A stretch of 64,000 nucleotides of DNA from Bog-473 sp963781955 (GTDB lineage Bacteria; Actinomycetota; Acidimicrobiia; Acidimicrobiales; RAAP-2): contig CAWAHU010000002.1 in assembly GCA_963781955.1 (NCBI GenBank), forward strand, positions 868,001 through 932,000, given 5' to 3'. The position numbers and the translations under genes were made by a program. Below, piece after piece: positions 55,000 to 64,000 of the stretch. Within the stretch, counting starts at the first letter, position 1; every line of letters starts with the position of its first letter. The notes under the pieces are model-generated. The model was not told the DNA's origin, made no database searches, and saw only the letters and a list, made by a program, of their open reading frames with translations.

Positions 55000-56414
55000 C
55001 CCGCGACGAGATGCGGGCCGCGGACGCCGCCGCGCTCACCACCGTGTCGCACGAGACCCTGGTGACCCGGGCCGGCACGGCGACGGCGCATGCCGCGCTG
55101 CGCCTCCTCGGCGGCGCCTACGGGCGCCGGGTGGTCGTGGTGGCCGGCAAGGGGAGCAACGGGGCCGACGGGCGCGTGGCCGCCGCCGTGCTGGCCCGGC
55201 GCGGCGCCCGGGTGCGGGTGCTCGAGGCCGGCGACCCCGCGGCGGCGCCGGGCGTGGTGCTGCCGGCGTGCGACCTGGTGGTCGACGGGGCCTACGGCAC
55301 CGGGTTCCGAGGCTCCTACGACGCGCCGCGGCCGCCGGCCGGCACCCGGGTGCTCGCCATCGACATCCCCTCGGGCGTGGACGCGGACACCGGTGAGGCC
55401 CCGGGTGACGCCGTGTGGGCGGACGCCACGGTGACCTTCGCCGCCCACAAGCCCGGCCTCCTGCAGGGGGACGGGCCGCGGCTGAGCGGCGACGTCGAGG
55501 TGGCCGACATCGGGATCGCGTTCCCCACCCCCCAGGCGTTGCTGGTCGAGGACGACGACGTCGGCGCGCTCCTCCCGGTGCGAGGGCGCGGTGTGAACAA
55601 GTGGACCAACGCGGTCGGGGTGGCCGCCGGGTCGGCCGGCATGGAGGGCGCCGCCGCGCTGTGCACGCGCGGCGCCATGGCCGCCGGCGCCGGCATGGTC
55701 CGCCTGGCCCCGCCCGGCGACCCCGCCGCGCCCTGGCCGAGCGAGGCGGTGCGCCTGCACCTGCCGGCCGAGGGCTGGGCCGGCGCCTTCCTCGAGGGGA
55801 TCGCCAAGTGCCGGGCGGCGGTCGTGGGCCCGGGCCTCGGCACTGCCGAGGCGTCGGCGGCCGAGATCCGGACCGTGATCGCCGGGGCGACCGTCCCCCT
55901 GGTCGTCGACGCCGACGCGCTCAGCGCCGTGGGCGCCCTCGGAGACCCGGCGGCGGTGCGCGCGCTGATCGATCGGCGCGCCGCGCCCTGCGTGCTCACG
56001 CCGCACGACGGCGAGTTCGCCCGCCTGGCCGGCCACGCGCCGGGTCCCGACCGCTTGGCGGCGGCGCGGCACCTGGCCGCGCTCACCGGGGCGGTCGTCT
56101 TGCTGAAGGGCCCGCTGACCGCGGTCGCCTCGCCCGACCCGGCGGCCACGCCCGACGTGCTGCTGGCCGCGTCGGGTGGCCCCGCCCTGGCCACCGCCGG
56201 CAGCGGCGACGTGCTCGCGGGCATGATCGGCGCCTTCCTGGCCCGGGGGGTGGGCGCGCTCGAGGCGGCGGCGCTGGCCGCCCACGTGCACGGGCGGGCG
56301 GCCGCTCTCGGGCCGGCGGAGGGGCTGGTGGCCGGCGACCTGCCTGACCTGGTGTCCCGGGTGCTCAGCGAGTCACGCCACGACTCGGGTCACGGAGGCC
56401 GTGACGATGACTGA
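54984..56414 (+). CDS. nnr: Bifunctional NAD(P)H-hydrate epimerase / ADP-dependent dehydratase
   Basis: Repairs hydrated NAD(P)H. 476 residues. The N-terminal epimerase (residues 1 to about 185) has VVAGKGSNGADGRVAAAVLA and LAIDIPSGVDADTGEAPGDA; the C-terminal kinase-like dehydratase has VVGPGLGTAEA, LVVDADALSAVG, LTPHDGEFARL and ATAGSGDVLAGMIGAFLARG. The GTG start is within the end of acpS (16-base overlap). Confidence 0.93.
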   Translation: MRGVLTRDEMRAADAAALTTVSHETLVTRAGTATAHAALRLLGGAYGRRVVVVAGKGSNGADGRVAAAVLARRGARVRVLEAGDPAAAPGVVLPACDLVVDGAYGTGFRGSYDAPRPPAGTRVLAIDIPSGVDADTGEAPGDAVWADATVTFAAHKPGLLQGDGPRLSGDVEVADIGIAFPTPQALLVEDDDVGALLPVRGRGVNKWTNAVGVAAGSAGMEGAAALCTRGAMAAGAGMVRLAPPGDPAAPWPSEAVRLHLPAEGWAGAFLEGIAKCRAAVVGPGLGTAEASAAEIRTVIAGATVPLVVDADALSAVGALGDPAAVRALIDRRAAPCVLTPHDGEFARLAGHAPGPDRLAAARHLAALTGAVVLLKGPLTAVASPDPAATPDVLLAASGGPALATAGSGDVLAGMIGAFLARGVGALEAAALAAHVHGRAAALGPAEGLVAGDLPDLVSRVLSESRHDSGHGGRDDD

Positions 56415-57651
56415 CCCGGCACCGGTCCCGCTGGTGCCCCCGGTGCCCGACGAGGACCCGGTGACGATGGCCCAGGGCCGCTCGCGTCCGGCCTGGGCGG
56501 AGATCGACCTGGCCGCCGTCGCGCACAACGCCGGCGTGCTGGCTCGCCTGGCCGAGCCGGCCGAGCTGTGCGCCGTGGTCAAGGCACACGGATACGGGCA
56601 CGGCGGCCCGGCCGTGGCGCGCGCCGCCCTGGCCGGGGGCGCACGGCGCCTGGCCGTGGCCCTGGTGGACGAGGGCGTGGAGCTGCGCGACCACGGCGTG
56701 ACCGCCCCGGTGCTGCTGCTCAGCGAGTGCGGGCCCGAGGCGGCGGCCACTGCGCTGGCCTACGGGCTCACGCCCACCATCTACACGCCAGGGGGGATCG
56801 AAGCCTTCGCTGACGCGGCGCGCGGCGTCGGCCACCGCGTGGCTGTCCACGTCAAGGTCGACACCGGCATGCACCGCGTCGGCACCGCGCCCGAGGACCT
56901 GCCGGCGGTGGCGGCAGCGGTGGCCGGGCAGCCGCTGCTGCAGCTCGAGGGCGTGTGGACCCACCTGCCGGTGGCCGACGGGGAGGACCCCGATGACCGC
57001 GCCTACACCGAGTGGCAGCTCGACCTCTTCGACACGTTGGTGGCCGCGCTGCGCGAGGCCGGGCTCGGCGTGCCGCTCCTGCACGCCGCCAACACGGCCG
57101 GCGCCGTCGTGTTCCCGCGGGCGCGCTTGGGCATGGTGCGCTGCGGCCTGGGCGTCTACGGCTACCTGCCCACTCCGGCCGTGCACGCGGCGTTCGACAT
57201 GCAGGCCGGCGGCGAGCGGCTGGTGCCCGCCATGTCGCTCAAGGCACGCGTCACCGCCGTGCGCACGCTCGGCGCCGGTGAGCGTCCCTCCTACGGCCGC
57301 CTGCGCCCCCTGCCGCGACGGTCGCTGGTGGCCACCGTGCCCATCGGCTACGCCGACGGGGTGCCGCGCGCGCTCTTCGGCGCCGGCTACGAGGTGCTCA
57401 TCGGCGGCGTGCGCCGACCCCTGGCCGGGATGGTGACCATGGACCAGATCGTGGTCGACTGCGGCGCCGACGAGTCGGTGCGCCCGGGCGACGAGGTCGT
57501 GCTGCTCGGCCGGCAGGGGGGCGAGGTGGTCACGGCCGACGACTGGGCGACCATGCTCGGGACGATCAGCTACGAGGTGGTGTGCGGCGTCGGTCCGCGC
57601 ATGCCGCGCGTGCTGGTGAACCGGCCCGACGCCGCCGACCCCGGAGCCTGA
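56407..57651 (+). CDS. alr: Alanine racemase
   Basis: PLP enzyme making D-alanine for peptidoglycan. 414 residues. The PLP lysine is K59 in CAVVKAHGYGHGGP; HVKVDTGMHRVG, ARLGMVRCGLGVYGYLP, the ATVPIGYADGVPR motif, and GMVTMDQIVVDCG are conserved. ATG 56407 is preferred over GTG 56401 because GGAGG ends 8 nt before it. Overlaps nnr by 8 bases. Confidence 0.95.
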   Translation: MTDPAPVPLVPPVPDEDPVTMAQGRSRPAWAEIDLAAVAHNAGVLARLAEPAELCAVVKAHGYGHGGPAVARAALAGGARRLAVALVDEGVELRDHGVTAPVLLLSECGPEAAATALAYGLTPTIYTPGGIEAFADAARGVGHRVAVHVKVDTGMHRVGTAPEDLPAVAAAVAGQPLLQLEGVWTHLPVADGEDPDDRAYTEWQLDLFDTLVAALREAGLGVPLLHAANTAGAVVFPRARLGMVRCGLGVYGYLPTPAVHAAFDMQAGGERLVPAMSLKARVTAVRTLGAGERPSYGRLRPLPRRSLVATVPIGYADGVPRALFGAGYEVLIGGVRRPLAGMVTMDQIVVDCGADESVRPGDEVVLLGRQGGEVVTADDWATMLGTISYEVVCGVGPRMPRVLVNRPDAADPGA

Positions 57652-58239
57652 GTGCCCGGAGGGCACGGCGCGGGCGCCGGGGAGCTCGAGCGGTTGCGCA
57701 TCACCGCCTCGGCCTGCACCCGGTGCCCGCTGGCCGGCGGCCGGACCCAGGTGGTCTTCGGCGTGGGCGACCCGTCGGCCGACCTTCTCTTCGTGGGCGA
57801 GGGTCCCGGGCGCGAGGAGGACCTGGCCGGCGAGCCCTTCGTCGGGCGCTCGGGCAAGCTGCTCGACAAGCTGATGTGGGAGGAGATCGGGCTGACCCGG
57901 GCCGAGTGCTACATCGCCAACGTGGTCAAGTGCCGACCGCCCAACAACCGCGACCCGGCGCCGGCCGAGATCGCGGCCTGCCGCCCCTACCTGGAGGAGC
58001 AGGTTCGGCTGATCGCCCCGGTGGTCATCATCACCCTGGGCAACTTCGCCACCAAGCTGCTCCTCGAGAGCACGCACGGCATCCGCGCGCTGCGCGGCCA
58101 GGTCTTCGAGCGAGGCGGCGTCCGCCTCGTCCCGACCTACCACCCGGCCTACGTGCTGCGGGCCGGGGGTGAGGCCATGGCCGAGATGCGCGCCGACCTG
58201 GTCCGGGCCAAGCGGCTGCTGGCCGCGGGAGGCGCGTGA
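57652..58239 (+). CDS. Uracil-DNA glycosylase, type 4 (iron-sulfur)
   Basis: A 195-residue DNA repair enzyme with the family 4 pattern: CTRCPLAGGRTQVVFGVGDP (first two FeS cysteines), LLFVGEGPGREEDLAGEPFV (active site A), NVVKCRPPNNRDPAPAEIAA (third Cys) and the later PTYHPAYVLR with the active-site His. GTG start 1 base after alr TGA. Removes uracil from DNA, useful in a GC-rich genome prone to C deamination. Confidence 0.93.
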   Translation: MPGGHGAGAGELERLRITASACTRCPLAGGRTQVVFGVGDPSADLLFVGEGPGREEDLAGEPFVGRSGKLLDKLMWEEIGLTRAECYIANVVKCRPPNNRDPAPAEIAACRPYLEEQVRLIAPVVIITLGNFATKLLLESTHGIRALRGQVFERGGVRLVPTYHPAYVLRAGGEAMAEMRADLVRAKRLLAAGGA

Positions 58240-58757
58240 GCACACGGTGGCCCGTCGCGGCCGAGAGCGCGTCCCCCGAGGACACCCGGGAGCTGGCTGG
58301 GCGGCTGGCCCGACTCTGCCGCAGCGGCGACGTGGTGCTGCTGGTCGGCGACCTCGGTGCCGGCAAGACGGTCTTCGCCCAGGGCTTCGCGGCCGCGCTG
58401 GGTGTGGAGGGGCCGGTGACGAGCCCGACCTTCGCCCTGGTGCGCCACTACCGCAGCGGCGAGGGCGCGGCGGTGCGCACGCTGATCCACGCCGACGTGT
58501 ACCGGACCGGCTCGCTCGACGAGGTGGCGGACCTCGCCCTGGCCGAGTTGGTCGAGGAGGACGCGGTGGCGCTCGTCGAGTGGGGTGACGTCGCCGCGCC
58601 TGCGCTGGGGGAGAGCGCGCTCGAGGTGCGGATCGAGGCACCCGACCCGGGCACGGCCGGCGACGCCGGCCGGCGGGTCCTGTCGGTCAGCGGGCGCGGG
58701 GGCTGGGCGGGGAGGGCCGAGGAGGTGGCAGCCGCGCTGGAGCGGACCCGGCGGTGA
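58236..58757 (+). CDS. tsaE: tRNA threonylcarbamoyladenosine ATPase TsaE
   Basis: A 173-residue P-loop protein: VVLLVGDLGAGKTVFAQGFA (Walker A), VTSPTFALVRHYRSG, LIHADVYRTGSLDEVADLAL and VALVEWGDVA. Works with TsaB and TsaD on t6A37. GTG start overlapping the glycosylase stop (GTGA). Confidence 0.94.
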   Translation: MSTRWPVAAESASPEDTRELAGRLARLCRSGDVVLLVGDLGAGKTVFAQGFAAALGVEGPVTSPTFALVRHYRSGEGAAVRTLIHADVYRTGSLDEVADLALAELVEEDAVALVEWGDVAAPALGESALEVRIEAPDPGTAGDAGRRVLSVSGRGGWAGRAEEVAAALERTRR

Positions 58758-60010
58758 GCGCCGTCGTGGCGATCGAGACGGCGACCGAGACGGTCGGGGT
58801 CGCCGTGCGCACCACCGACGGCGTGCAGGCCGAGTTCGCGCTCACGGGCCGGCGCCGGCACGTCGAGACGCTGACCCCGGCCATCGAGCACCTCCTGGCC
58901 CAGGTGGGACTGACCCCGGCCGCCCTCGACCTGGTGGCGGTGGACGTCGGTCCCGGTCTCTTCACCGGGTTGCGGGTCGGCGTGGCCGCGGCCAAGGCGC
59001 TGGCGCTGGCCCGCGGCATCGGGGTCGTGGGCGCCACCAGCCTCGACATCCTGGTCGCCGGGGCCGCCGCCCACGGGCACCGCGGGCCGGTCCTGGCCTG
59101 TGTCGACGCCCGACGGGGCGAGGTGTTCGCCGCGGTGCACGAAGTCGGTGACGGCGGCGGGGCCGGGCCGGCCGTCCTCGGGCCCGGCCTGTTCGCACCG
59201 CCGGCGCTGGCCGAGGCGCTCGGAGGGTTCGCCGGCGGGCGGCTGACCGCGGTGGGCGACGGGGCGCAGCGCTACGCAGCGCAGCTGGCCGGCGCCGGCC
59301 CGATCGCGGTCGTCGCGCCCGGGCTGGCCTTCCCGCCCCCGACGGCGCTGGCCGACTTGGCCCTGGCGCGCCTGGCCGCCGGCGAGGCGCCGACCGACCC
59401 GGGGCTGGTGCTGCCCCTCTACCTGCGCGAGGCCGACGCCCGGGTCAACTTCGCCGCGCGCCGACCGCCCGGCGCCCGGGGGCGCGGCGCCGTGGCGCTG
59501 ACGCTCCGCCTGGAGAAGCTGCGCCGGCGCGACCTGCGCGCGCTGATGCGGATCGAGAACGCTGTGTTCCCCGAGCCGTGGTCGCCCACCGTGTTCAGCT
59601 CCGAGCTGGCGCTGCGCACCGGGCGCCTCTACCGCGGCGCCTGGGCCGGCGGGGAGCTGGCCGGTTACATCGGGTTCATGATCGTCGACGACGAGGCCCA
59701 CGTCACGACGATCGCCACCGCGCCGGACTTCCAGCGCGCCGGGGTGGCCTCGGCCATGCTGGTCGCCACCTTCGCCACGTTGCGCGTGCAGGGCGTGCGG
59801 CACGTCTCGCTCGAGGTGGCGGCGAACAACGAGCCGGCCCAGGCGCTCTACCGGCGCTTCGGCTTCGCCCCCGTCGGGGTGCGCAGGAACTACTACCCGG
59901 TCACGGGCCAGGACGCGCTCGTCATGTGGGTGCACGACATCGACGCGCCGGCGTACGCCGCCCGGCTGGCGGACCTGGCGGCAAGCGGCGCCGCTGTGGA
60001 GGGCGAGTAG
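58754..60010 (+). CDS. tsaB-rimI: TsaB - RimI fusion (t6A synthesis / protein N-acetyltransferase)
   Basis: 418 residues in two domains. Residues 1 to about 235 are TsaB: VVAIETATETVGVAVR, ALDLVAVDVGPGLFTGLRVG, and a late YLREADA ending. Residues about 255-400 are a GNAT acetyltransferase of the RimI type: RDLRALMRIENAVFPEPWSP, a TTIATAPDFQRAGVASAML acetyl-CoA loop and VAANNEPAQALYRRFGFAPV. The two are separate neighbours in many actinobacteria. tsaD, normally next, is not in the window. Confidence 0.94.
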   Translation: MSAVVAIETATETVGVAVRTTDGVQAEFALTGRRRHVETLTPAIEHLLAQVGLTPAALDLVAVDVGPGLFTGLRVGVAAAKALALARGIGVVGATSLDILVAGAAAHGHRGPVLACVDARRGEVFAAVHEVGDGGGAGPAVLGPGLFAPPALAEALGGFAGGRLTAVGDGAQRYAAQLAGAGPIAVVAPGLAFPPPTALADLALARLAAGEAPTDPGLVLPLYLREADARVNFAARRPPGARGRGAVALTLRLEKLRRRDLRALMRIENAVFPEPWSPTVFSSELALRTGRLYRGAWAGGELAGYIGFMIVDDEAHVTTIATAPDFQRAGVASAMLVATFATLRVQGVRHVSLEVAANNEPAQALYRRFGFAPVGVRRNYYPVTGQDALVMWVHDIDAPAYAARLADLAASGAAVEGE

Positions 60011-60014
60011 ACCG

Positions 60015-60020
60015 TACAGT
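60015..60020 (+). promoter_or_regulatory. -10 box for leaderless aldo/keto reductase gene
   Basis: TACAGT (TANNNT) ends 6 nt before the ATG at 60027. No ribosome site. Confidence 0.5.
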
Positions 60021-60026
60021 GGACCC

Positions 60027-61001
<975 letters not shown>

Positions 61002-61991
61002 TCAGCGCAGGAAGCGGCGGGAGAAGCGCACGGCGCGCCGCGGCATCCTGTCGGGGCCGGCGACCTTCCAGGTGGCCCGGTCGACCAGCGTGCGCACCGT
61101 GGGCCGGCGGGGCCGCCGGCAGACGTAGGCCAGCAGGTAGCACGCGTCGACGTCGTCGAAGAGGCCCCGCTTGGTGGCCAGCTCGACGGGGTCGAACGTG
61201 CCGCGGGCGAGGGACTCGCCCCCGTAGTTGATGCCCTGGGCCCGCTCGATCACGAAGCCGTTGCCTCGCACCATGGCGGCCAGCTCGGCGTGCGTGTACT
61301 CGTACTTGTGGTCCGGATCGATGTACGCCTCCTGCTGCAACCTGGTCATGGTGGCGTTCGGCGTGTCGAGCGCGAACACGCCGCCGGGCTTGAGCACCCG
61401 GTGCACCTCGGCGAGCACGTGCTCGGCCTGGCGCCGGGTGACGTGCTCGATGCTCTCCCCGCTGTAGACCATGTCGAAGGACCCCGAGGCGTACCCGCTG
61501 AGGTCGGCCATGGAGTGGTAGCGGTAGGTGACCCGGCCCCCGGGCGTGTCGACGGACCGGGGCTCCTCGGCCGTCCGGTAGAGCTCGTGGCGGTCTTCGC
61601 TCGGGAGGTCCACGATCACCAGCTCGTCGAACCGGTAGGGATAGCCCATGAGCACCAGTGCGCCATGCGGTACGCCGACCGCGACACCACCAATGTCGAG
61701 GATGCGCCGGGCCCTGGGCAGGCTCCGGATGAACATGCCGCGCCCGAAGTGCAACGAAGGGCCGAACTCCGTCATCGCCGCCGAGTGGCTCCACTCGGCG
61801 GAGTCGACGAGCCACTCGACCACCTGGCGCGGTCGCATCGTGCCCCGCTCGAGCTCGGTCGCCAGCGGGTCGTCGCCGGGCGGTTCGCGGCCGAAGAGGA
61901 GACGGAACAGTTGGCGGTACACGATGCGCCCCGGCACGCCCTCGGGCCACTGCGCCGCGGCGTCGGCCCCGGCCACCTCGCCGCGGCTCAT
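61002..61991 (-). CDS. SAM-dependent methyltransferase with an N-terminal helical DUF4214-like segment
   Basis: A 329-residue protein. Residues about 20-75 (YRQLFRLLFGREPPGDD, MRPRQVVEWLVDSAEW) look like DUF4214, a helical repeat found in some glycosyl- and methyltransferases. The methyltransferase part starts near 105 with RILDIGGVAVGVPHG (motif I, altered), FDMVYSGESIEHVTRRQAEH, and VLKPGGVFALDTPNATMTR, as in class I enzymes. The start ATG overlaps the stop of the upstream GH13 gene (ATGA), so they are coupled. Substrate unknown; a saccharide target is possible from the neighbour. Confidence 0.8.
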   Translation of the reverse strand: MSRGEVAGADAAAQWPEGVPGRIVYRQLFRLLFGREPPGDDPLATELERGTMRPRQVVEWLVDSAEWSHSAAMTEFGPSLHFGRGMFIRSLPRARRILDIGGVAVGVPHGALVLMGYPYRFDELVIVDLPSEDRHELYRTAEEPRSVDTPGGRVTYRYHSMADLSGYASGSFDMVYSGESIEHVTRRQAEHVLAEVHRVLKPGGVFALDTPNATMTRLQQEAYIDPDHKYEYTHAELAAMVRGNGFVIERAQGINYGGESLARGTFDPVELATKRGLFDDVDACYLLAYVCRRPRRPTVRTLVDRATWKVAGPDRMPRRAVRFSRRFLR

Positions 61992-63589
61992 CGGACCGGT
62001 CCGGGGGCGACGACAGCGGCGCTCCACCCGGGCAGCGCCAACGTGCCGTGCGCGGTCGACCCCTCTCGGGTGTGGTCGGTGCAGACCGCCACGGTGCCCG
62101 ACACCTCGAAGGTGGCGTCGCCGTCCGACATGTTGAGCAGCACGGCGGTCCCCTCGCCCCGGGCCCACGCCCACGTGGCATCGGGCGAGGCCAGCGTGCG
62201 GTAGGGCCCGACGGCGAGGTCGTCGTTGGCCCGGCGGGCCGCGATCACCCGCCGGCACAGCTCGAGCACCGAGGCCGGGTCCCCTTCCTGGTCAGCCACG
62301 TTGCAGGCCGCCGGGTCGGTCATGGGCAGCCAGGTCCGCACACCGGGCTCGCTGAAGCCGCCGCCGGGTCCGCCGTGCCAGGGCATGGGCGTGCGCTCGG
62401 CGTCGCGCCCCTTGTAGTACGGCCAGAATCGCGCCCCCACGGCGTCGAGCACATCCTCGCGCTCGACGACCCCGTCGACCAGGCCGATCTCGTCGCCCTG
62501 GTACAAGAACGGCGTCCCCCGCAAGGTGAGCAGCATGAGCAAGGCCACCTTCGCCCGGGCGGCATCGCCGCCCGCCCAGCGGGTGGCCAGGCGCGACACG
62601 TCGTGATTGGAGCCGGTCCACACCGGCCAGGCGTAGTCGGGCAGCAGCGCCTCGGTCCGCTCGACCACCGTGCGCAGCGCGTCGGCCTCGAAAGGGGCCT
62701 CGATGAAGACGAAGTTGAAGCCGCCGTGCAGCTCGTCGCACCCGTCGCCGTAGTACTCGGCCATGTGCTCCACCGTGGGTACGTTGGTCTCGCCGATGAG
62801 CAGCCGTTCGGGCTCGTAGGTGCGCGCGACGGCCCGCCAGCGCCGCAGGATGTCGTGCGTCTCGGGCCGGTCCGAGTTGTAGACGCTGCGCACGCCCATC
62901 ATCTGCATCTCGAGCGGGTCGTCCTCGGTGGCCGGCGGGTTGTCGCGCAGCTCGGCGTCCTTGATCATCATGTTGCAGACGTCGATGCGGAAGCCGGCGA
63001 TGCCGCGGTCCCACCACCAGCGGACGATGTCGTCGAACTCGCGGCGGACGTCCTCGCTCCACCAGTCGAGGTCGGGCTGGGCCGCCTCGAAGTTGTGCAG
63101 GAAGTACTGGCCGCTGGCCTCGTCGAGCTCCCAAGCGCTCCCGCCGAAGATGCTCATCCAATTGTTCGGCGGGCTCCCGTCGGGCTTGGGGTCGGCCCAC
63201 ACGTAGTAGCCGCGGTGCGCGGCGTCGCGCCCGCTGAGCGCGTCGACGAACCACGGGTGCTGGTCGCTGGTGTGGTTGGGCACCAGGTCCAAGAGGATGC
63301 GGATCCCCCGGGCCCCGGCCTCGCGCACCAGCGTGTCGAGGTCCGCCAGCGTCCCGAGCGACGGGTCGACGTCGCGGTAGTCCGACACGTCGTAGCCCCA
63401 GTCGCGGTTGGGCGACCGGGTGACGGGGGAGAGCCACACCCCGTCGATCCCGAGGCGTGCCAGGTGGTCGAGCTTGGACACGATGCCGGGGACGTCGCCG
63501 ACGCCGTCCCCGTCGGAGTCGGCGAAGGACCGGGGGTAGACCTGGTAGAAGACGCCCCCGTGCCACCAGCGGTCGGGGTCTGGTGTCAT
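61988..63589 (-). CDS. GH13 alpha-glucosidase / alpha-amylase family enzyme
   Basis: A 533-residue glycoside hydrolase of the oligo-1,6-glucosidase/alpha-glucosidase kind. VYQVYPRSFADSDGDGVGDV opens the barrel; LLDLVPNHTSDQHPWF, the nucleophile Asp in GFRIDVCNMM, the acid Glu in LLIGETNVPTVEH and the third Asp in TGSNHDVSRLATRW are present, then a small C-terminal beta domain. No signal peptide, so cytoplasmic: acts on imported or storage alpha-glucans. The ATG at 63589 has GAGGGAGGG before it. Confidence 0.93.
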   Translation of the reverse strand: MTPDPDRWWHGGVFYQVYPRSFADSDGDGVGDVPGIVSKLDHLARLGIDGVWLSPVTRSPNRDWGYDVSDYRDVDPSLGTLADLDTLVREAGARGIRILLDLVPNHTSDQHPWFVDALSGRDAAHRGYYVWADPKPDGSPPNNWMSIFGGSAWELDEASGQYFLHNFEAAQPDLDWWSEDVRREFDDIVRWWWDRGIAGFRIDVCNMMIKDAELRDNPPATEDDPLEMQMMGVRSVYNSDRPETHDILRRWRAVARTYEPERLLIGETNVPTVEHMAEYYGDGCDELHGGFNFVFIEAPFEADALRTVVERTEALLPDYAWPVWTGSNHDVSRLATRWAGGDAARAKVALLMLLTLRGTPFLYQGDEIGLVDGVVEREDVLDAVGARFWPYYKGRDAERTPMPWHGGPGGGFSEPGVRTWLPMTDPAACNVADQEGDPASVLELCRRVIAARRANDDLAVGPYRTLASPDATWAWARGEGTAVLLNMSDGDATFEVSGTVAVCTDHTREGSTAHGTLALPGWSAAVVAPGPVR

Positions 63590-63613
63590 TGGCCCTCCCT
63601 CTCCCCGGCCGTT

Positions 63614-63641
63614 CCGGGATCCCCGGCGCCGGGGATCCCGG
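63614..63641. repeat. 28-bp perfect palindrome
   Basis: Arms of 13 bases (CCGGGATCCCCGG and its complement) around a CG centre, in the gap between the divergent GH13 and groES genes. In RNA it would be a very strong hairpin on either strand. Confidence 0.85.
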
Positions 63642-63665
63642 GGGAGCGTACCGGCCCCGCGGGGC

Positions 63666-63703
63666 GCCGACCCGGGCCTCGGAGGCCGACCCGGTCCTCC
63701 GAG
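63666..63703. repeat. 19-bp tandem duplication before the groES -35
   Basis: GCCGACCCGGGCCTCGGAG is followed directly by GCCGACCCGGTCCTCCGAG (two differences), ending one base before the -35. It could be a pair of operator sites. Confidence 0.7.
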
Positions 63704-63704
63704 G

Positions 63705-63733
63705 TTGCCAGCCCCCGCGCCGGACGCTATCGT
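63705..63733 (+). promoter_or_regulatory. groES promoter
   Basis: TTGCCA (63705-63710) and TATCGT (63728-63733) with a 17-bp spacer. The -10 touches the CIRCE operator, as in HrcA-repressed genes. Confidence 0.75.
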
Positions 63734-63759
63734 TGGCACTCACAACACGAGAGTGCTAA
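63733..63759. promoter_or_regulatory. CIRCE operator (HrcA binding site)
   Basis: TTGGCACTC, 9 bases, GAGTGCTAA: the CIRCE inverted repeat TTAGCACTC-N9-GAGTGCTAA with one change in the left arm. HrcA bound here would block groES transcription until heat stress. Confidence 0.92.
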
Positions 63760-63784
63760 CGAGTGCCAAGGAGGCCCTTTCACC

Positions 63785-64000
63785 ATGAAGCTGCACCCGC
63801 TCGATGACCGGATCGTCGTCCGTCCCGGCGAGTCCGAGGAGACCACCGCGTCGGGCCTCGTGATCCCCGACACGGCCAAGGAGAAGCCCCAGCAGGGCGA
63901 AGTGATCGCCGTGGGCCCGGGCCGCCGCTCCGAGGACTCCGGTGAGGTCATCCCCATGGACGTCGCCGTCGGTGACACCGTCGTGTACTCCAAGTACGGC
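63785..64000 (+). CDS. groES: Co-chaperonin GroES (5' part)
   Basis: The first 72 codons of the 10-kDa chaperonin; the window ends inside it. KLHPLDDRIVVRPGESEETT, SGLVIPDTAKEKPQQGEVIA (with the mobile loop) and VAVGDTVVYSKYG are typical. AAGGAGG stands 10 nt before the ATG. Preceded by CIRCE. Confidence 0.97.
   Translation, partial: MKLHPLDDRIVVRPGESEETTASGLVIPDTAKEKPQQGEVIAVGPGRRSEDSGEVIPMDVAVGDTVVYSKYG

Overview
The window is 64 kb of very G+C-rich chromosome from an actinobacterium. Likely class Acidimicrobiia or a close relative, but that rank is inference. Supporting signs are the actinobacterial order of housekeeping genes (rpoBC, str, S10, spc and alpha ribosomal clusters, then rplM-rpsI-glmM-glmS-acpS-nnr-alr-tsaE-tsaB and groES), zinc-type RpsN, a small epsilon-type acyl-CoA carboxylase subunit, many ATGA/GTGA stop-start overlaps, and several genes with a TANNNT -10 box 6-8 nt before the start codon (leaderless pattern). 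I found no rRNA, tRNA or CRISPR.

Layout. 1-5760: 3' part of rpoB and rpoC. 5798-9884: sulfate activation (cysD, cysNC) and a membrane-anchored beta-propeller. 9908-25186: an accessory and metabolic block, mainly ethylmalonyl-CoA-pathway genes (mce, ccr, a thiolase, a 3-hydroxyacyl-CoA dehydrogenase, ecm, and an acyl-CoA carboxylase beta chain with a small epsilon-like chain). Among them sit a degenerate IS30-family element, a TetR gene with its operator, a metallo-beta-lactamase-fold remnant, an SRPBCC protein, lysC-sixA, two cyclophilins and an S51-like protein. 25424-43336: rpsL, rpsG, fusA, tuf, the S10 and spc ribosomal genes, secY, adk and map. 43436-45526: an sqr-tusE-dsrE sulfur module. 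45911-51329: infA, rpmJ, rpsM, rpsK, rpsD, rpoA, rplQ, truA, a small membrane protein, rplM and rpsI. 51341-60010: glmM, glmS, acpS, nnr, alr, uracil-DNA glycosylase, tsaE and a tsaB-rimI fusion. 60027-64000: an aldo/keto reductase, a methyltransferase with a GH13 glucosidase on the minus strand, and the start of groES behind a CIRCE operator.

How the genes work together. Most of the window is the core transcription-translation machinery. The EMC-type genes would build C4/C5 CoA esters from acetyl-CoA and handle propionyl/methylmalonyl-CoA. cysD-cysNC activate sulfate. The sqr-tusE-dsrE set would oxidise sulfide and pass persulfide sulfur between carriers.

Most notable observations: a roughly 40-bp GTATAC-ended intergenic repeat, one copy of which is split by the IS30 element while another lies 32 kb away; acidic low-complexity extensions on five ribosomal proteins of one operon; a probable CTG start on infA; strong hairpins before rplC and at the glmS start; and four single-base +1 frameshifts (rpoC, lysC, truA, IS30 transposase) that look at least partly like consensus errors.
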